Origin: Lycium barbarum
Taxonomy: Eukaryota; Streptophyta; Magnoliopsida; Solanales; Solanaceae
Assembly: GCF_019175385.1 (NCBI RefSeq)
Contig: NC_083341.1
Coordinates: 88,190,321-88,254,320, forward strand
DNA: 64,000 nt
Reading direction: 5' to 3'
A model generated the notes under the pieces. It was not told where the DNA came from. It saw nothing but the letters and a program-made list of their open reading frames with translations, and ran no database searches. A program made the position numbers and the translations under genes. Position 1 is the first letter of the stretch; the number at the start of each line of letters is the position of its first letter. Positions 24,881 through 35,633 of the stretch are shown here, in pieces.

Positions 24881-25662
24881 TGTATACGGTAAAAACCGGA
24901 TATATGCAAGACCGGTGAGACCGGGGACCGGAGATAAGAAGAGACAGGCATGGTCACCGAGTCTTCCCTTAGAACTGATGGAATTGCACCGGCTGCGGCT
25001 GACCTGAGAAAAGTGAAGCAAATCCGTTTGGTCCGGTATCTCCGGACCAAACTCCGCATCACAGCCAATTCGGTTTCTCCATGACCAAGTTGATCGTGGC
25101 CGTTGGTCCGGTTTCTCCATGACCAAGTTGATCGTGGCCGTTGGTCCGGTTTCAGCATGACCGAGTTGATCGTGGCCGTTAGTCCGGTTAATCAGTTACG
25201 AAATCGCCACGCGTCAACATAGTTCTGTCACATTGTATCGACAACCGTACGGGTGTCAGACCGTACGACCCAACCTTATCCTTTTAGGGTTCACTTTATT
25301 CTAAAAAGGCTTTATGTTGTATGCAAGGCCCATAAGACAAAACTATAAATATGAGGCATGTCCCTACTTTTAAGGGTTAGATTTTTGGGATCTAAAGCAT
25401 TGTAATAGCAAATCAAAATATCATTTTTCTCTTTAGCCCGAATCAGGTGGAATAATATTGTCTTTAGCTTACTCTTCTAACATCATTTACTTGATCATCC
25501 ATAGCAATGTATTTATTCAAGTTATTAACGCATATATTCGTATATACAAACCATTGCACACGAATCCATATATATATTCCAAACCAAAATAGATTAAAGT
25601 TTGCCCACATATCCTATACCTCACTTACAAATTCAATTGATTACCTAAATTCGGGGTAAACA
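24881..25662 (+). repeat. Right LTR of the Tat-type element
   Basis: 782 bp with the three tandem U3 units, TATAAATA at 25344-25351 and the terminal GGGTAAACA. It keeps a block missing from the left LTR. Confidence 0.92.
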
Positions 25663-25794
25663 GTATTTCTTTTAATTTCTTCAAAAAGACATTTAATAGT
25701 CTTATTTAATTAAAAATATTTTTCTAAACTACGCTACGTATTTTGTTTAACATTTCACTTAATTAACACGCCACTAGTTGGAGTTAAGCCCGTC

Positions 25795-25970
25795 AACCGG
25801 TTCGGGTTAACCGGTTAAAATCGGTAACCGGACCGGTAAAATCGGAACCGGAACAAATGGGACCGGTTAATCGGTTTCGGTCAACCGTTTAATAAATACC
25901 GGTTCGGTTTCGATTTTTTTGGAACCGGGACCGGTAAAACCAGAAATGGACCGGTAAAACCGGTCAAATT
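25795..25970 (+). repeat. Left subterminal ACCGG repeats of hAT
   Basis: More than a dozen ACCGG/CCGGT motifs in both orientations in 175 bp. They probably are transposase-binding sites, by analogy with subterminal repeats of Ac. The analogy is inference. Confidence 0.75.
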
Positions 25971-26489
25971 AAAAAAATATATAAAAAAAAATGTAGCCGT
26001 TGGGTTGTGGGTTGGACCGTTGGCCAACGGTCCATTTGCAAAAATGGTCGTAGCCAAACGGTTCCAAACCCCCATTTTGGCCCGCCCAACCCCCCGAACC
26101 TTTTTTTAACACTTTAACCCATCCCGCACCCCTATATAAACCCCTCTCCATTTCCATTTTAATCCACACCAATTCACTCCTCTCTTTCTCTCAATCTCTC
26201 AATTATAGTTACTTTGCAACAATTAGCTACTTTAAATTTCTCTCAAATAAATATTATAAAGTATTATTATAGTTTCAATTATTAATTTTGCAATTATAAT
26301 ATTGTTGGTGGAGTTGGTGATTTTGCAACAATCTAAAGTAGCTTTGGTGGATTTGCAATTCTAGCCGCCTTCACCTTGTTGGAAATTAGTCCGGGAATTT
26401 GGTACCTTCGTTCTAACTCTATCTTTATTTTTCGCAATTTAATTTGTTGCAATTTATTTTCTTGTGATTTAAATTAATTCTATTTATTA

Positions 26490-28779
26490 ATGGCGAAGAG
26501 ATTTAAACGTGGTGCCGGTAGTAGTGGTATTGTTAGGGGTGGGTTTAATGAGGAAACATTTGTGGAAGAAACGCCTAATTTAGGTATTAATGTTGGTGGA
26601 AATAATCCACTTTTAGATCATGAGGTAATGCAACAATATTATACCGACACTTTTAATGAAATTGGTGATGATGATGATGATGTTGAAACACAAGCCCCCG
26701 AAAATCCCATAGGAGATACAGGTCCTGCACAATCACATACACAAGATAAACCGCCTAGAACTCGTAAGCCAACCGCTAAAATTTAAAATTTTATGACTAA
26801 GGATAAGGAAAGCCAAACAGCTAAATGTAACATATGTAAACAAGTATTTGCTTTTAGGCAAGGAACTAGTAAGGATGGTGGAATAGATACACTAAATAGT
26901 CATATGAGAAAGAAACATATGGATGTTTGGGGAGAGCAAACGGGTTCACATGTAGGGGGGTATTCAAATGACGATAGACCCACGAACCGGTAAAAATTTG
27001 AAGTATGACAAGAAAAAAGAGCGTGTAGAAATAGCTAAAATGGTAGCTTATGATTGTTTACCATTTTCCTTTCCTTCGGGTTTGGGGTTTATTACTTACA
27101 TTCAACGTTGTTATAATCCGTTATTTGAGGGTATTCCTAAAAGTATTTGTAGAGCAGATGTTATAGATTTGTATAAAAAAAATATAGATTTTATTTGCTC
27201 CATGTATTTAATTATTTAAATTGTAATGTTTCTCTTACCGCTGATTTGGGTCTTAGTCTTAACAAGTTAGATTTTTTTGCTATTACATGTCATTGGATTG
27301 ATGATAATTGGATTATGCAAAAAAGAATTATAACTTTTTTATATGATGAAGGGAAAGGTCGTCACGATGGAAATTTTTTAGCGGATTCAATGTCTACTAT
27401 TATGAGATTTTTTAACATTTATAGAAAAACACTTTGTATTGCTTTAGATAATGCTTCTAATAATAGAGAGGCGGTTGATCTTTTAAAAAGGGAATTAAAC
27501 CGCTAAAAAATATTTTTCATGTGAGATGTAGTTGTCACATTTTAAACTTAATTGTTAAATATAGTCTTGTGTGTTTTGAAGATTCTATTAAAAAAATTAA
27601 AGATGCGGTTGCGTTTCTTTTTTGTAATGCTAATAGGGGAAGACTTAGAGATTTTAAGAATTCTTGTGTGGAAAATAACCTTAGACCTAGATAAATTCAA
27701 GTAGAAATTGAGACTAGGTGGAACTACACTTACATTATGCTACAATAAGCATATGAGTATAGGATTGCCATACAACAAGTTCACAACAAATATAATATTA
27801 ATAATGATGATTGGTTAAATTTTACGGATTGGGAAGGTGATAAGGAATGTGTTGAACTCTTAGAAAATTTTTATAATGCAACTCTTGTTTTTTCTAAACA
27901 ATTCTATCCCACTGTAACCGGAATTTTAGCCTACTTAGCGGAAATAACTAGAGTTTTACAAGAGTATAAAAATAAATTTGGTTATCAAGCGGCTATTTTT
28001 AATATGACAACAAAATTTAAGAAGTATTTTTTTCCCATCCCAACTTTATTTATATTGGGTTCTCTTTTAAATCCTTGTTTAAAAATGTCTTATACTAGAG
28101 CATTGATTGGTCAAATTTATACATTTTTAGAAATTGAAGAGGGAGTTGAACCATCTTTAGCTGACGCCGAGCTCGCGATTGATGCCGAGTTTGGAAAATT
28201 TTTTAGTCATTATTCTAATTTGGAAGAAAATGCTACACCCGTTGCTCCACGCCCTATTACTTCTCAAAGTAGCAAAAAAGTCTTGTCGGGTTTGTCGCAT
28301 TTAAAAGTTTTACATTCACATCCAACTCCTTCTCATAATGCAAACTTTGATGAATATCGTTTTTATTTTATGCAGCCAAATGTGGATATCAAGGAACTAG
28401 ATGATTTGGACGTCTTAGCATGGTGGAAGAAATACAAGGCAAGTTATCCGATACTTTCAAGAATGGCTTGAGATATCTTTACGGTTCAAATATCAACCGT
28501 GGCTTCGGAGAGTGCATTTAGCCAAGGAAGACAACAAATTAGAGACCATAGAAACAAATTGGAGACCATAGACACTCACTATCCGAATTTAGCTTGCAAG
28601 TACTAGTATGCATTCGCGATTGGATTAGATCGGAGCGACACAACCCAAACTTAGAAGAGGTGGAAGGCGAAGAGGAAGAGATTGAAGATTTGATAGCAAG
28701 TGGAGCGGACCAAATGGAAGACTTTGAAGATATCTCCATGGCCGAATATGATATGGGGGAAAAGAAATTAACCAAATGA
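26490..28779 (+). pseudogene. hAT transposase, degenerate
   Basis: It starts MAKRFKRGAGS at 26490. A BED-type zinc finger (CNIC ... HMRKKH, about 26829-26915) follows TAA 26784-26786. The RNase-H-fold core appears in pieces in shifting frames (ADLGLSLNKLDFFAITCHWI, FLYDEGKGRHDGNFLADSMS, LCIALDNASNN, about 27195-27506). The hAT C-terminal dimerisation region (LDVLAWWKKYKASYPILSRM then TVQISTVASESAFSQGRQQI) lies at 28400-28530 with a TGA between the two parts. A short duplication of GAGACCATAGA (28541-28572) shifts the frame before the acidic tail. It would excise and reinsert the element if intact; here it cannot. Confidence 0.9.
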
Positions 28780-29179
28780 TTAACAATTGGTGATTTTATT
28801 ATTCTACTATTTCTTTGCAACTCATGTATTATTTGCAAGTTAAAAAAACCTACAACTTGCAAATAAATGTTATCCAAGAATGAATAAAATATATGGCTCA
28901 TTGAGCTTTCTTCTATTTACTTGTGTTCATATTGTTACTTATATTAAGTTAGGAATCTACCTAAAATTTACTTATAATATACATCTACTTAAATTAAAAA
29001 CTAGAAAGTTATATACTTGAAAAATAACTAAAATATACTAAGAATATACTTATAATATAAATATACTTAATTTATAAAATATGAATTTATAAACTTAGAA
29101 AAAAATTAAGCTATAAATAACTTAAGTTATAGTATACATATAAATTAAACATATATTTATAAGTATATATAGTATATAA

Positions 29180-29289
29180 CTTAAATATATATATATATAT
29201 ATATAAGTTATATAACCTAAGTATATTGATATATATAAGTATATTCTTAGTATATTTTAGGTATATGTAGTATAACTTAAGCATATAAC

Positions 29290-29360
<71 letters not shown>

Positions 29361-29500
29361 GTATATGCTGTATTGCTGTTAGTTAGTAAATATATAAACT
29401 TTACTTATAAACTTATATAACATATGTAAATATACCTACAATATACTAATAAATACTATAATATATATATACTATATATAAAAAAAAAAAAAAAAAAAGA
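29180..29500. repeat. AT microsatellite and AT-rich block inside hAT
   Basis: A long (TA)n run at about 29294-29356, flanked by further TATA-rich sequence and an A18 run near 29482. Confidence 0.9.
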
Positions 29501-29512
29501 GGTTTGGACATG

Positions 29513-29632
29513 TTAGAACCGGACCGGTCCGGTTTCATTTTTTTAACCGGTGGCCGGTTCTGATTTTTTAACCGGAAATCGGCCGGTTTATTAACCGGTT
29601 ACCGATCCGGTCCGGTTCGAACCGGTTAACAG
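29513..29632 (+). repeat. Right subterminal ACCGG repeats of hAT
   Basis: Repeated ACCGG/CCGGTT motifs mirror the left end, leading into the right terminal inverted repeat. Confidence 0.75.
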
Positions 29633-29769
29633 GCTTAGTTGGAGTAGCAAGGTTGACTTGAAAAAATAGTAAATGCCTATCTGCTTTTCTAACGCGTCAA
29701 ATATTTGGAAACAAATCCGAGTTGTCATGAAAATGCCTAATCTTTGAGACAGGACAAAAGAGTGACTTA

Positions 29770-30033
29770 GAACCTGTTTGGATGGGCTTGTGTCTATAAG
29801 CTGCAAACAGCTTATAAGTTAAAAAAAAATAAGTTGGGGGTAGTCTAACTTATTTTTTTTGGCTTATAAGCTGTTTTCAGCTTATAAGCTGCTTTAGATA
29901 AGCTAAGTCAAATGGGCCCAATTATTTTTTTGAGCTTATTTTAAGCACAAAATGACTTTAAGCTGGTCAGCCAAACACCCAAAAAAGCTGAAAACAGCTT
30001 ATAAGCAACTTATAAGTCAATCCAAACGGGCTC
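29770..30033. mobile_element. Tourist-like (PIF/Harbinger-type) MITE
   Basis: 264 bp with inverted ends GA(A/G)CC(T/C)GTTTGGAT, flanked by TTA on both sides (29767-29769 and 30034-30036). The interior has many TTATAAGCTG/CAGCTTATAA inverted units. The 3-bp TTA target points to PIF/Harbinger. Confidence 0.8.
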
Positions 30034-30221
30034 TTAATAATAAATAAGGAAATGAAAAAGCAATGAAGAGAAATAAATTTAGAAGGTATAAGTCATAACT
30101 TCCCGGTGCTCTAATTAAGACAGACCCCACAACCAGCTTTACAACATTAAACATTGGTGAGGGTGCTCAATTGTCACTCAGAAAATACCAACCCAAAAAA
30201 GAGTGAAGAAAAAATATACCA

Positions 30222-31445
30222 TTAATTAGAAGGAGGTGATGAAATACTAGTAGATTTTTCATCACCAATTATTGTTCCACAAACAAGAGGCTTAACTGTA
30301 GGTACCCTAAGACAACTAAGACTACCACCAGGAATCACAGAACACTCAGGTTGAGGCCTTTGCATTTGCCTTCCAGGAATACAATTCAATGAGAAATCAA
30401 TTCCAACATTTCTTAAGGGAAGTTTGTCACAATCTTGACTCAACTCAGTGAAGAAATTATAAGCAACAGTCAAATTCACAAGGCTTCTTATTGAACAAAC
30501 CAAGTCAGGCAACTCTCCAGTCAACTTGTTATGTGCCAAGTTAAGTACTTCAATGCCACTCAAGCAAGAAATTGTATCTGGCAAATGTCCCATTAGTGAA
30601 TTGGCACTCACATCAAGAACTTGCAAATCTGTCCACATTCCCACACCTTCTGGTATACAACCATTTAACTGGTTGTTTAGGAACAAAATCTCTTTAATTC
30701 TTGGACCCATGTACCCCAAACTAAAAGGAATACTCCCACTAAACTTGTTATTAGCAAAATTAATAACTGAAGCAGGAGAATTCCCTAAACTCTGTGGCAA
30801 CTCACCATCAAACTGGTTATTATTAAGAAAGATAGCATCAAGTTTTTTGTTGAAGAGATCTTCAGGAATTGGCCCTGAGAAACTATTGTATCTAAGATCT
30901 AAATAAACAAGATTAGGGATGTATAGAACTGTAGCAGGGAAAGGACCAGAGAAATGGTTGTTACTAAGGTCTAACTCAACAAGAGATGACAAATCTTTAA
31001 ATGTTTGTGGGATTGTGCCTGAAAATCTGTTGGTATTAAGGTGAAGGAGAGACATTTGTGTTAAGAAAGACAGTTCTTTAACAAGAGTGCCTTGAAGATT
31101 TGCATGATTGAGATCTATACCTGTAACAACAGGGTCAGTTGGGTTGCCCATGTAATCTTGAGAGTGTGAACAAAAGATACCTTTGTAAGTGCACACATTT
31201 GGACCAACCCAATTGTTCAAGATTCCCAATGGGTCATCAGTTATTACAGATTTCCATGTTTGAAGAGCAGTATAAGCTGAATTTTGGCTAGAAGGAACTC
31301 CACCTGGACCTGAAGTGTTAATCCCTCCACCAAACCAAACACCTCCAGTCCCACCACCTATGCCAACACCAACACCAACACCAGCACTAGCAACTTCAGT
31401 AACTATGATTTGAAGGAGCAAAACAAGAAGAAAACTTCTCCCCAT
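30222..31445 (-). CDS. Secreted leucine-rich-repeat protein, extensin-less LRX-like (At4g06744-like)
   Basis: A single uninterrupted 407-codon frame. Residues 1-21 form a signal peptide (MGRSFLLVLLLQIIVTEVAS). A glycine-rich segment follows (22-49), then an LRR N-terminal cap with paired Cys (NNWVGPNVCTYKGIFC), about nine plant-type LRRs (VELDLSNNHFSGPFP, LVYLDLRYNSFSGPIPEDLF, VLNLAHNKLTGELP) and a C-terminal cap with Cys (NCIPGRQMQRPQPEC). The LRR part resembles leucine-rich repeat extensins, but the protein stops soon after, with no SPPPP tail, as in the uncharacterised At4g06744 group. It is probably exported to the cell wall. The start sits in AAAAATGG. The gene looks intact; ligand and role are unknown. 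Confidence 0.92.
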   Translation of the reverse strand: MGRSFLLVLLLQIIVTEVASAGVGVGVGIGGGTGGVWFGGGINTSGPGGVPSSQNSAYTALQTWKSVITDDPLGILNNWVGPNVCTYKGIFCSHSQDYMGNPTDPVVTGIDLNHANLQGTLVKELSFLTQMSLLHLNTNRFSGTIPQTFKDLSSLVELDLSNNHFSGPFPATVLYIPNLVYLDLRYNSFSGPIPEDLFNKKLDAIFLNNNQFDGELPQSLGNSPASVINFANNKFSGSIPFSLGYMGPRIKEILFLNNQLNGCIPEGVGMWTDLQVLDVSANSLMGHLPDTISCLSGIEVLNLAHNKLTGELPDLVCSIRSLVNLTVAYNFFTELSQDCDKLPLRNVGIDFSLNCIPGRQMQRPQPECSVIPGGSLSCLRVPTVKPLVCGTIIGDEKSTSISSPPSN

Positions 31446-31670
31446 TTTTAAGGTGAATGGTCAAAAGAAGTTTTTTTTTTTTTTTTTTTTATGGACTTTT
31501 TCTTGTAAGGTTGTGCAAAATAAGATTGTAGCATTGATGAGAGACGATGTGGGGATTAATTGCTGGTTCTTCAATGAGGTTTATTGCATCTCTAGCTAAG
31601 TTATTATAATATGGTCTTACACTGACTCCCTCCGTCCTAAAATAACTGTGGGTTAAGCTTAAAAAAATTA
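31446..31670 (-). promoter_or_regulatory. Upstream region of the LRR gene
   Basis: Leader/promoter side of the LRR gene. A T20 run (31471-31490) would be an A-tract in the 5' leader. A possible TATA-like string (ATATTATAATA on -) lies near 31603-31613. A Stowaway-like end (CTCCCTCCGTCCTAAAATAA) at 31628 and a MITE at 31671 limit the promoter to about 200 bp of unique DNA. Assignments are tentative. Confidence 0.4.
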
Positions 31671-32136
31671 CGGAAAAGGGCCAAAATTACCCCTCAACTT
31701 TAGAAAATAGTTCATTTATACCCTTCGTTATATTTTAGGATCAATTATATCGTTACCGTTATACTATGAGGTCAATTATACCCTTATGTCTAACAGCTGC
31801 GACTCAAAATTATTTTCCCCTCAAATAATTTTTTACCCACTAAAATAACTCAACCCGACCCGAATTTTTTTTTCCAACCAAGGAGTAATGGGTTGGGTCG
31901 TATCAGTTTGGCTGGAAAAAAATATCGGGTCGAGTTGGGTTATTTTAGTGGATAAAAAATTATTTGAGGGGAAAATAATTTTGAAGGGCTAGGATGATGT
32001 CACGTGGCATCTGTTAGACATAAGGGTATAACTGATCCCATAGTATAACGGTAAGGGTATAATTGGCCCTAAAGTATAACGAAGGGTATGGATGAACTAT
32101 TTCCCAAAATTCAGGGGTAATTTTGGCCCTTTTCCG
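31671..32136. mobile_element. Mutator-type MITE with long inverted arms
   Basis: 466 bp, starting CGGAAAAGGGCCAAAATTA and ending with its complement. It is flanked by the 9-bp duplication AAAAAATTA (31662-31670 and 32137-32145). Inverted arms extend to the AACAGCTG/CTGTTAGAC region. Its arms carry the same kinds of CCCTTCGTTATA / TATAACGAAGGG blocks as the 1974-2711 element. Confidence 0.85.
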
Positions 32137-32218
32137 AAAAAATTATCCCAAAATAATTGTTGCTTTAGGAATTCAACACAATAATTAGTAGAGTAATTAT
32201 TTTAATTATACCCTTATA

Positions 32219-32612
32219 CTCCCTCCGGATTAAAAAAAAAAAAACCACTTAGCCTTTTTTTTTGGCAAAAAAAAATGTCCACTTATTAAATCAAGAAACA
32301 ATTAATCTTATCTTTCCAGATTCGCCCCTATTAAGCGTTATGTGATCAAATTTCAATGCCTATTTAATTAGGATAGCTTAGTCAATTACATATTTTTTTC
32401 TTGGAGTGAGTAGTTTCTTAAGGGGATGTGTAAATGACTAAGTGATTTTTTTTTTTTTTTTATCCAGAAGGAGTTTTAAAGAACTACTTATATTTAGTAG
32501 TGCTCAATTCGAAATAAAATCTAATAAATATGAGCAACTTAGTAAATGACACCTTGTTTTTAGTGTTTTTTTTAAATTGAGGTGAAAAAAGCTTATTTTG
32601 GGACGATCGAAC
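32219..32612. mobile_element. Probable Stowaway-type MITE, degenerate
   Basis: The left end CTCCCTCCGGATTAAAA follows TA (32217-32218). A diverged right end (TTATTTTGGGACGATCGAAC) is followed by TA (32613-32614), which is also the left TA of the next MITE. Right-end similarity is weak. Confidence 0.4.
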
Positions 32613-32614
32613 TA

Positions 32615-32930
32615 CTTCCTCCGTTCACTTTTACTTGTCCAGTATTTTAAAAATAGATTTTTATCTTTACTTGTCATTTTTAGCATATTAAGATTAGACA
32701 ATTTATTTTTTCTTATTTTACCCATAGTCACTTTTAGCATATCAAGATAAGATAATTTATTTTTTCCTATTTTACCCATAGTATTAATTACTCACTTCAA
32801 ATCATTTTTGAAATCCAATTAAAATATGTACCAATTAATATGGGTACATTGGTCAATTATATACTTTATTTATTATTTCTTAAACAATGTGAAAAGTCCA
32901 AAGTGGATAAGTAAAAGTAAACGAAGAGAG
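32615..32930. mobile_element. Stowaway-type MITE
   Basis: 316 bp, ends CTTCCTCCGTTCACTTTTAC and GTAAAAGTAAACGAAGAGAG, flanked by TA (32613-32614 and 32931-32932). The interior contains a direct duplication of about 55 bp around TTATTTTTTC(C)TATTTTACCC. Confidence 0.75.
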
Positions 32931-32977
32931 TATATTATTTCTGTATTTATTTCACTCAGCATTACAATTATTATTAA

Positions 32978-33230
32978 GGGGTCGTTTGGTAGACGGTATT
33001 AGCTGGGATATCCCAGTATTAACTGTGTGATTAATTTTATATTATATTTGATAGAAGGTATAAATTTATCCTTATACCAAATAAAGTATAAAGTGTATCT
33101 CAAACTTAAAGATAGAATATTCATCTTATCTCATTAATCCTGGAATTATTTTATCCTGTCTCTTAAATGGAATAAATTAATTCCAAAATTATAATCATGG
33201 CATAAATCTGTTTACATACCAAACGACCAC
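32978..33230. mobile_element. Tourist-like MITE
   Basis: 253 bp, ends GGGGTCGTTTGGTA and TACCAAACGACCAC, flanked by TAA (32975-32977 and 33231-33233). The interior is rich in TATCC/GGATA and TTATCC motifs. A related copy lies at about 33911-34117. Confidence 0.75.
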
Positions 33231-33311
33231 TAAAAGCTTTCCTTGTGTACATAAGTTGTCTTGTCATTGATGAGCAACTGTTCATGAAATGAAGTTATGG
33301 TCTGACATTAA

Positions 33312-33587
33312 GGGCCGTTTGGTGATAAAAATTGTGAGTATTCCAAGGAAGTAGTTTTTGTTTTCAAACTAAAAATGGTATTCGAAAATTTAAATTGTTT
33401 TTTGTCATGAATATAAATTAGATTTTTCTTGGAATTTTTGTGAGTGATTTGAAGTGAAAAAAATGAAACAATTTTGATGTTTTCAAATTCTGAAAAACTT
33501 CAAAATTTTCAAAATTTGATGGCAAAATATGATTTCCGTAATTCAACTCAGGAAAAAATAAATAAATATTCACGGCCAAACGACCAC
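33312..33587. mobile_element. Tourist-like MITE, different family
   Basis: 276 bp, ends GGGCCGTTTGG and CGGCCAAACGACCAC, flanked by TAA (33309-33311 and 33588-33590). The AT-rich interior has AAAATTTTCAAAATTT-type inverted strings. Confidence 0.7.
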
Positions 33588-33910
33588 TAAAATTTCTAGA
33601 AAGAAGGGATTGTTTTTCTTCTCATAGGATTGTTGCTTGTAAAATAATTTACTTTTAACAAAAAGTGGGTGAAAATAGGTGATATCATTATGATTCCTAA
33701 TGATTGCGAGACAATGGACTCGTTCAAATGATAACGGTGAGCAGGTGAAGCCATGTTGATCATTTTCCTTTTTGTTTATCAAATAATGTTACTGTTTAAC
33801 CTAAGTTCAAAAAATAGAAGAAAAGCTTCTTTCTACTTATTATTATGATTCTGGACGCGTGATATTCACGACTAGTAGTTGGTGGGTACAATGGTGGAGA
33901 CACATTTACC

Positions 33911-34117
33911 ACCGTATCGTTTGGTACACCGTATAAATTGGGATAAATTTATACTTTCTATCAGATAAAGTATAAAATAAAGTCCATAGTTAAAGATGGG
34001 ATATCCCACCTTATCCTATTAACTTTGGAATTATTTTATCCCACCCTTTAGATGGGATAAATTAGTCTCAGGATTATAATACTGGGATAATTTTATCTGC
34101 GTACCAAACGATCATAG
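33911..34117. mobile_element. Tourist-like MITE, diverged relative of 32978-33230
   Basis: Inner end ATCGTTTGGTAC at 33916 pairs with GTACCAAACGAT ending near 34112. Internal GGGATAAATTTATAC and GGGATATCCCA strings match the 32978 element. Exact termini and target duplication are unclear. Confidence 0.55.
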
Positions 34118-34271
34118 TAATGGAGCTGTAAATATGATATTTCTTCTGAAAAGATTTTTCTTTTAAAAGTGTGTTTGAAAATAGGCTAGGTATAAGCAGT
34201 CCCTTAAATTTGTTCCCAATTTTCATTTTAACTTATCAACGGACCCTTTTTTATATTATTCATTATAATTT

Positions 34272-34756
34272 GGCTTAACGCATATGCGGTCCCCTAGATT
34301 TGTCCTTTTTTTTTTTTCCATTTTGACACCTCAACTAAGTGTTGTTCCTATTGGACCCCTGAACTCGTCCTCAAGTGTGTCTATCAAACCCCCTAAATCT
34401 GATTTTTGTTAGACACATAAATTAAATTGGAAAAATGAAGGTGGAGTAATATTTTAGACATGTGGTAAACTATTCTTTAGGTACATGAATGTGTCGGTTT
34501 CTGCTGGTCCTGCTCTTTCATTGCCAGCTTAATTAAGAACTACTCTTTTTCCCCTCTTAGTTGCTGCTAATCTTAGCTAAAAGATGACATAATTAAATTA
34601 GAATATATATTAGCATGTTGCTACATTGAAGATGGAAGTAGGATTGTGTTTGATAGACACGCTTGAGAACGAGTTCTGCGGTTCAATAGGAACAACACTT
34701 AGTTAAAATGTCAAAATGAAAAAAGGATAAATTGGGGGCCACATATGCATTAAGCC
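34272..34756. mobile_element. Mutator-type MITE with ~110-bp inverted arms
   Basis: 485 bp, ends GGCTTAACGCATATG and CATATGCATTAAGCC. It is flanked by the perfect 9-bp duplication TTATAATTT (34263-34271 and 34757-34765). The arms align along about 110 bp, including AACTAAGTGTTGTTCCTATT and its complement. Confidence 0.85.
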
Positions 34757-34765
34757 TTATAATTT

Positions 34766-35633
34766 TAACAAATATGTACCTATTAAACACAAAATGACCA
34801 CTAACCAAAAAATATAGCACATGAAACTCACGCACAGATATTGTGGCAAAATGACAAATGAAACCATGAAATGTGAAGTATGAACTCAAAAAATTATTAA
34901 AAATCAAATTTTGAATTAAAACAAAAAAAGAAAAACTAAAACATGACATACCAATATAATTCACTCTACTTTTCTTTTTTCTTTTTTTATTTCTCTTTTA
35001 TCATATTTTTCTTGCCGAGGAAATGAGATTTTTTGCCCTCTCATAATTTGAATAGATGAAAATAGCCTTTATGTGTTTTTTTCCACATCTCGGATGTGTA
35101 AAAAATAAATCTCACTTCCAAAAGGGTTATAACATTTTAAAAAAAAAAGTGTGTAAAGAATCAAAAAATCATTTGCTGCTTTTGTTTTAAAAATCCTTAT
35201 GTGAAAAGTTTCACTGAAAGAGAAGAAGAAAGGGAAACATTTTTTGAAAAGCAAAAATAAATGAGGAAAAAGAAAAGAAAATGTTATTACCTAAAATAAA
35301 AAATAAAATATTACAACATGAGATACACGTACGCTTAACAGCAAGCGCATATCACTTTTTGTGTAGATATACAAGATTTGAAATACAAAATATAGAAAAC
35401 TAAATCAAAATCTAAGACTCAAATCTTTTCATTGTTGTCTTGGATCCACAATTAATCCTACGGATCCTTAGGATTGGTATATTCTTTTCTATCTTGTAGT
35501 TTGTAGTTTTCCTGAATCAACACATCAGCGTAAGGTATTTAATACGTACATATTTGTTAAGATTGTAGTGTCTAATAGAAAAAAAGGTCAATAGAGGTGT
35601 TAAAGTAAAAAATGCGAATTTTAGACTGAAATA
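34766..35633. other. AT-rich intergenic DNA
   Basis: No gene, RNA or delimited repeat recognised. Confidence 0.5.

Larger units (their letters stand above)
4586..25662 (+). mobile_element. Tat-lineage Ty3/gypsy LTR retrotransposon, inactive, with nested insertion
   Basis: Both LTRs begin TGTATACGGTAAAAACC and end GGGTAAA(T/C)A. A perfect 5-bp duplication GTATT flanks the element (4581-4585 and 25663-25667). The order is LTR, primer-binding site, gag (interrupted by another LTR element at 5922-15646), protease, RT, RNase H, second RNase H, integrase, an antisense ORF, polypurine tract, LTR. Two RNase H domains and an extra antisense ORF after integrase are hallmarks of the plant Tat lineage. 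Several in-frame stops and frameshifts show that it is dead. The LTRs differ by several percent plus indels, so it is older than its nested passenger. Confidence 0.93.
25785..29637 (+). mobile_element. hAT-superfamily DNA transposon, inactive
   Basis: Terminal inverted repeats start TAAGCC(C/T)GT(C/T)AACCGGTTCG. A perfect 8-bp duplication GTTGGAGT (25777-25784 and 29638-29645) is diagnostic of hAT. Both subterminal regions are crowded with ACCGGTT-type motifs. The interior encodes a broken transposase. About 110 bp separates it from the Tat-type element. Confidence 0.94.

Noticed and set aside
33570..33782. 70-codon minus-strand frame
   Set aside because: It overlaps the end of a MITE and has no recognisable features.
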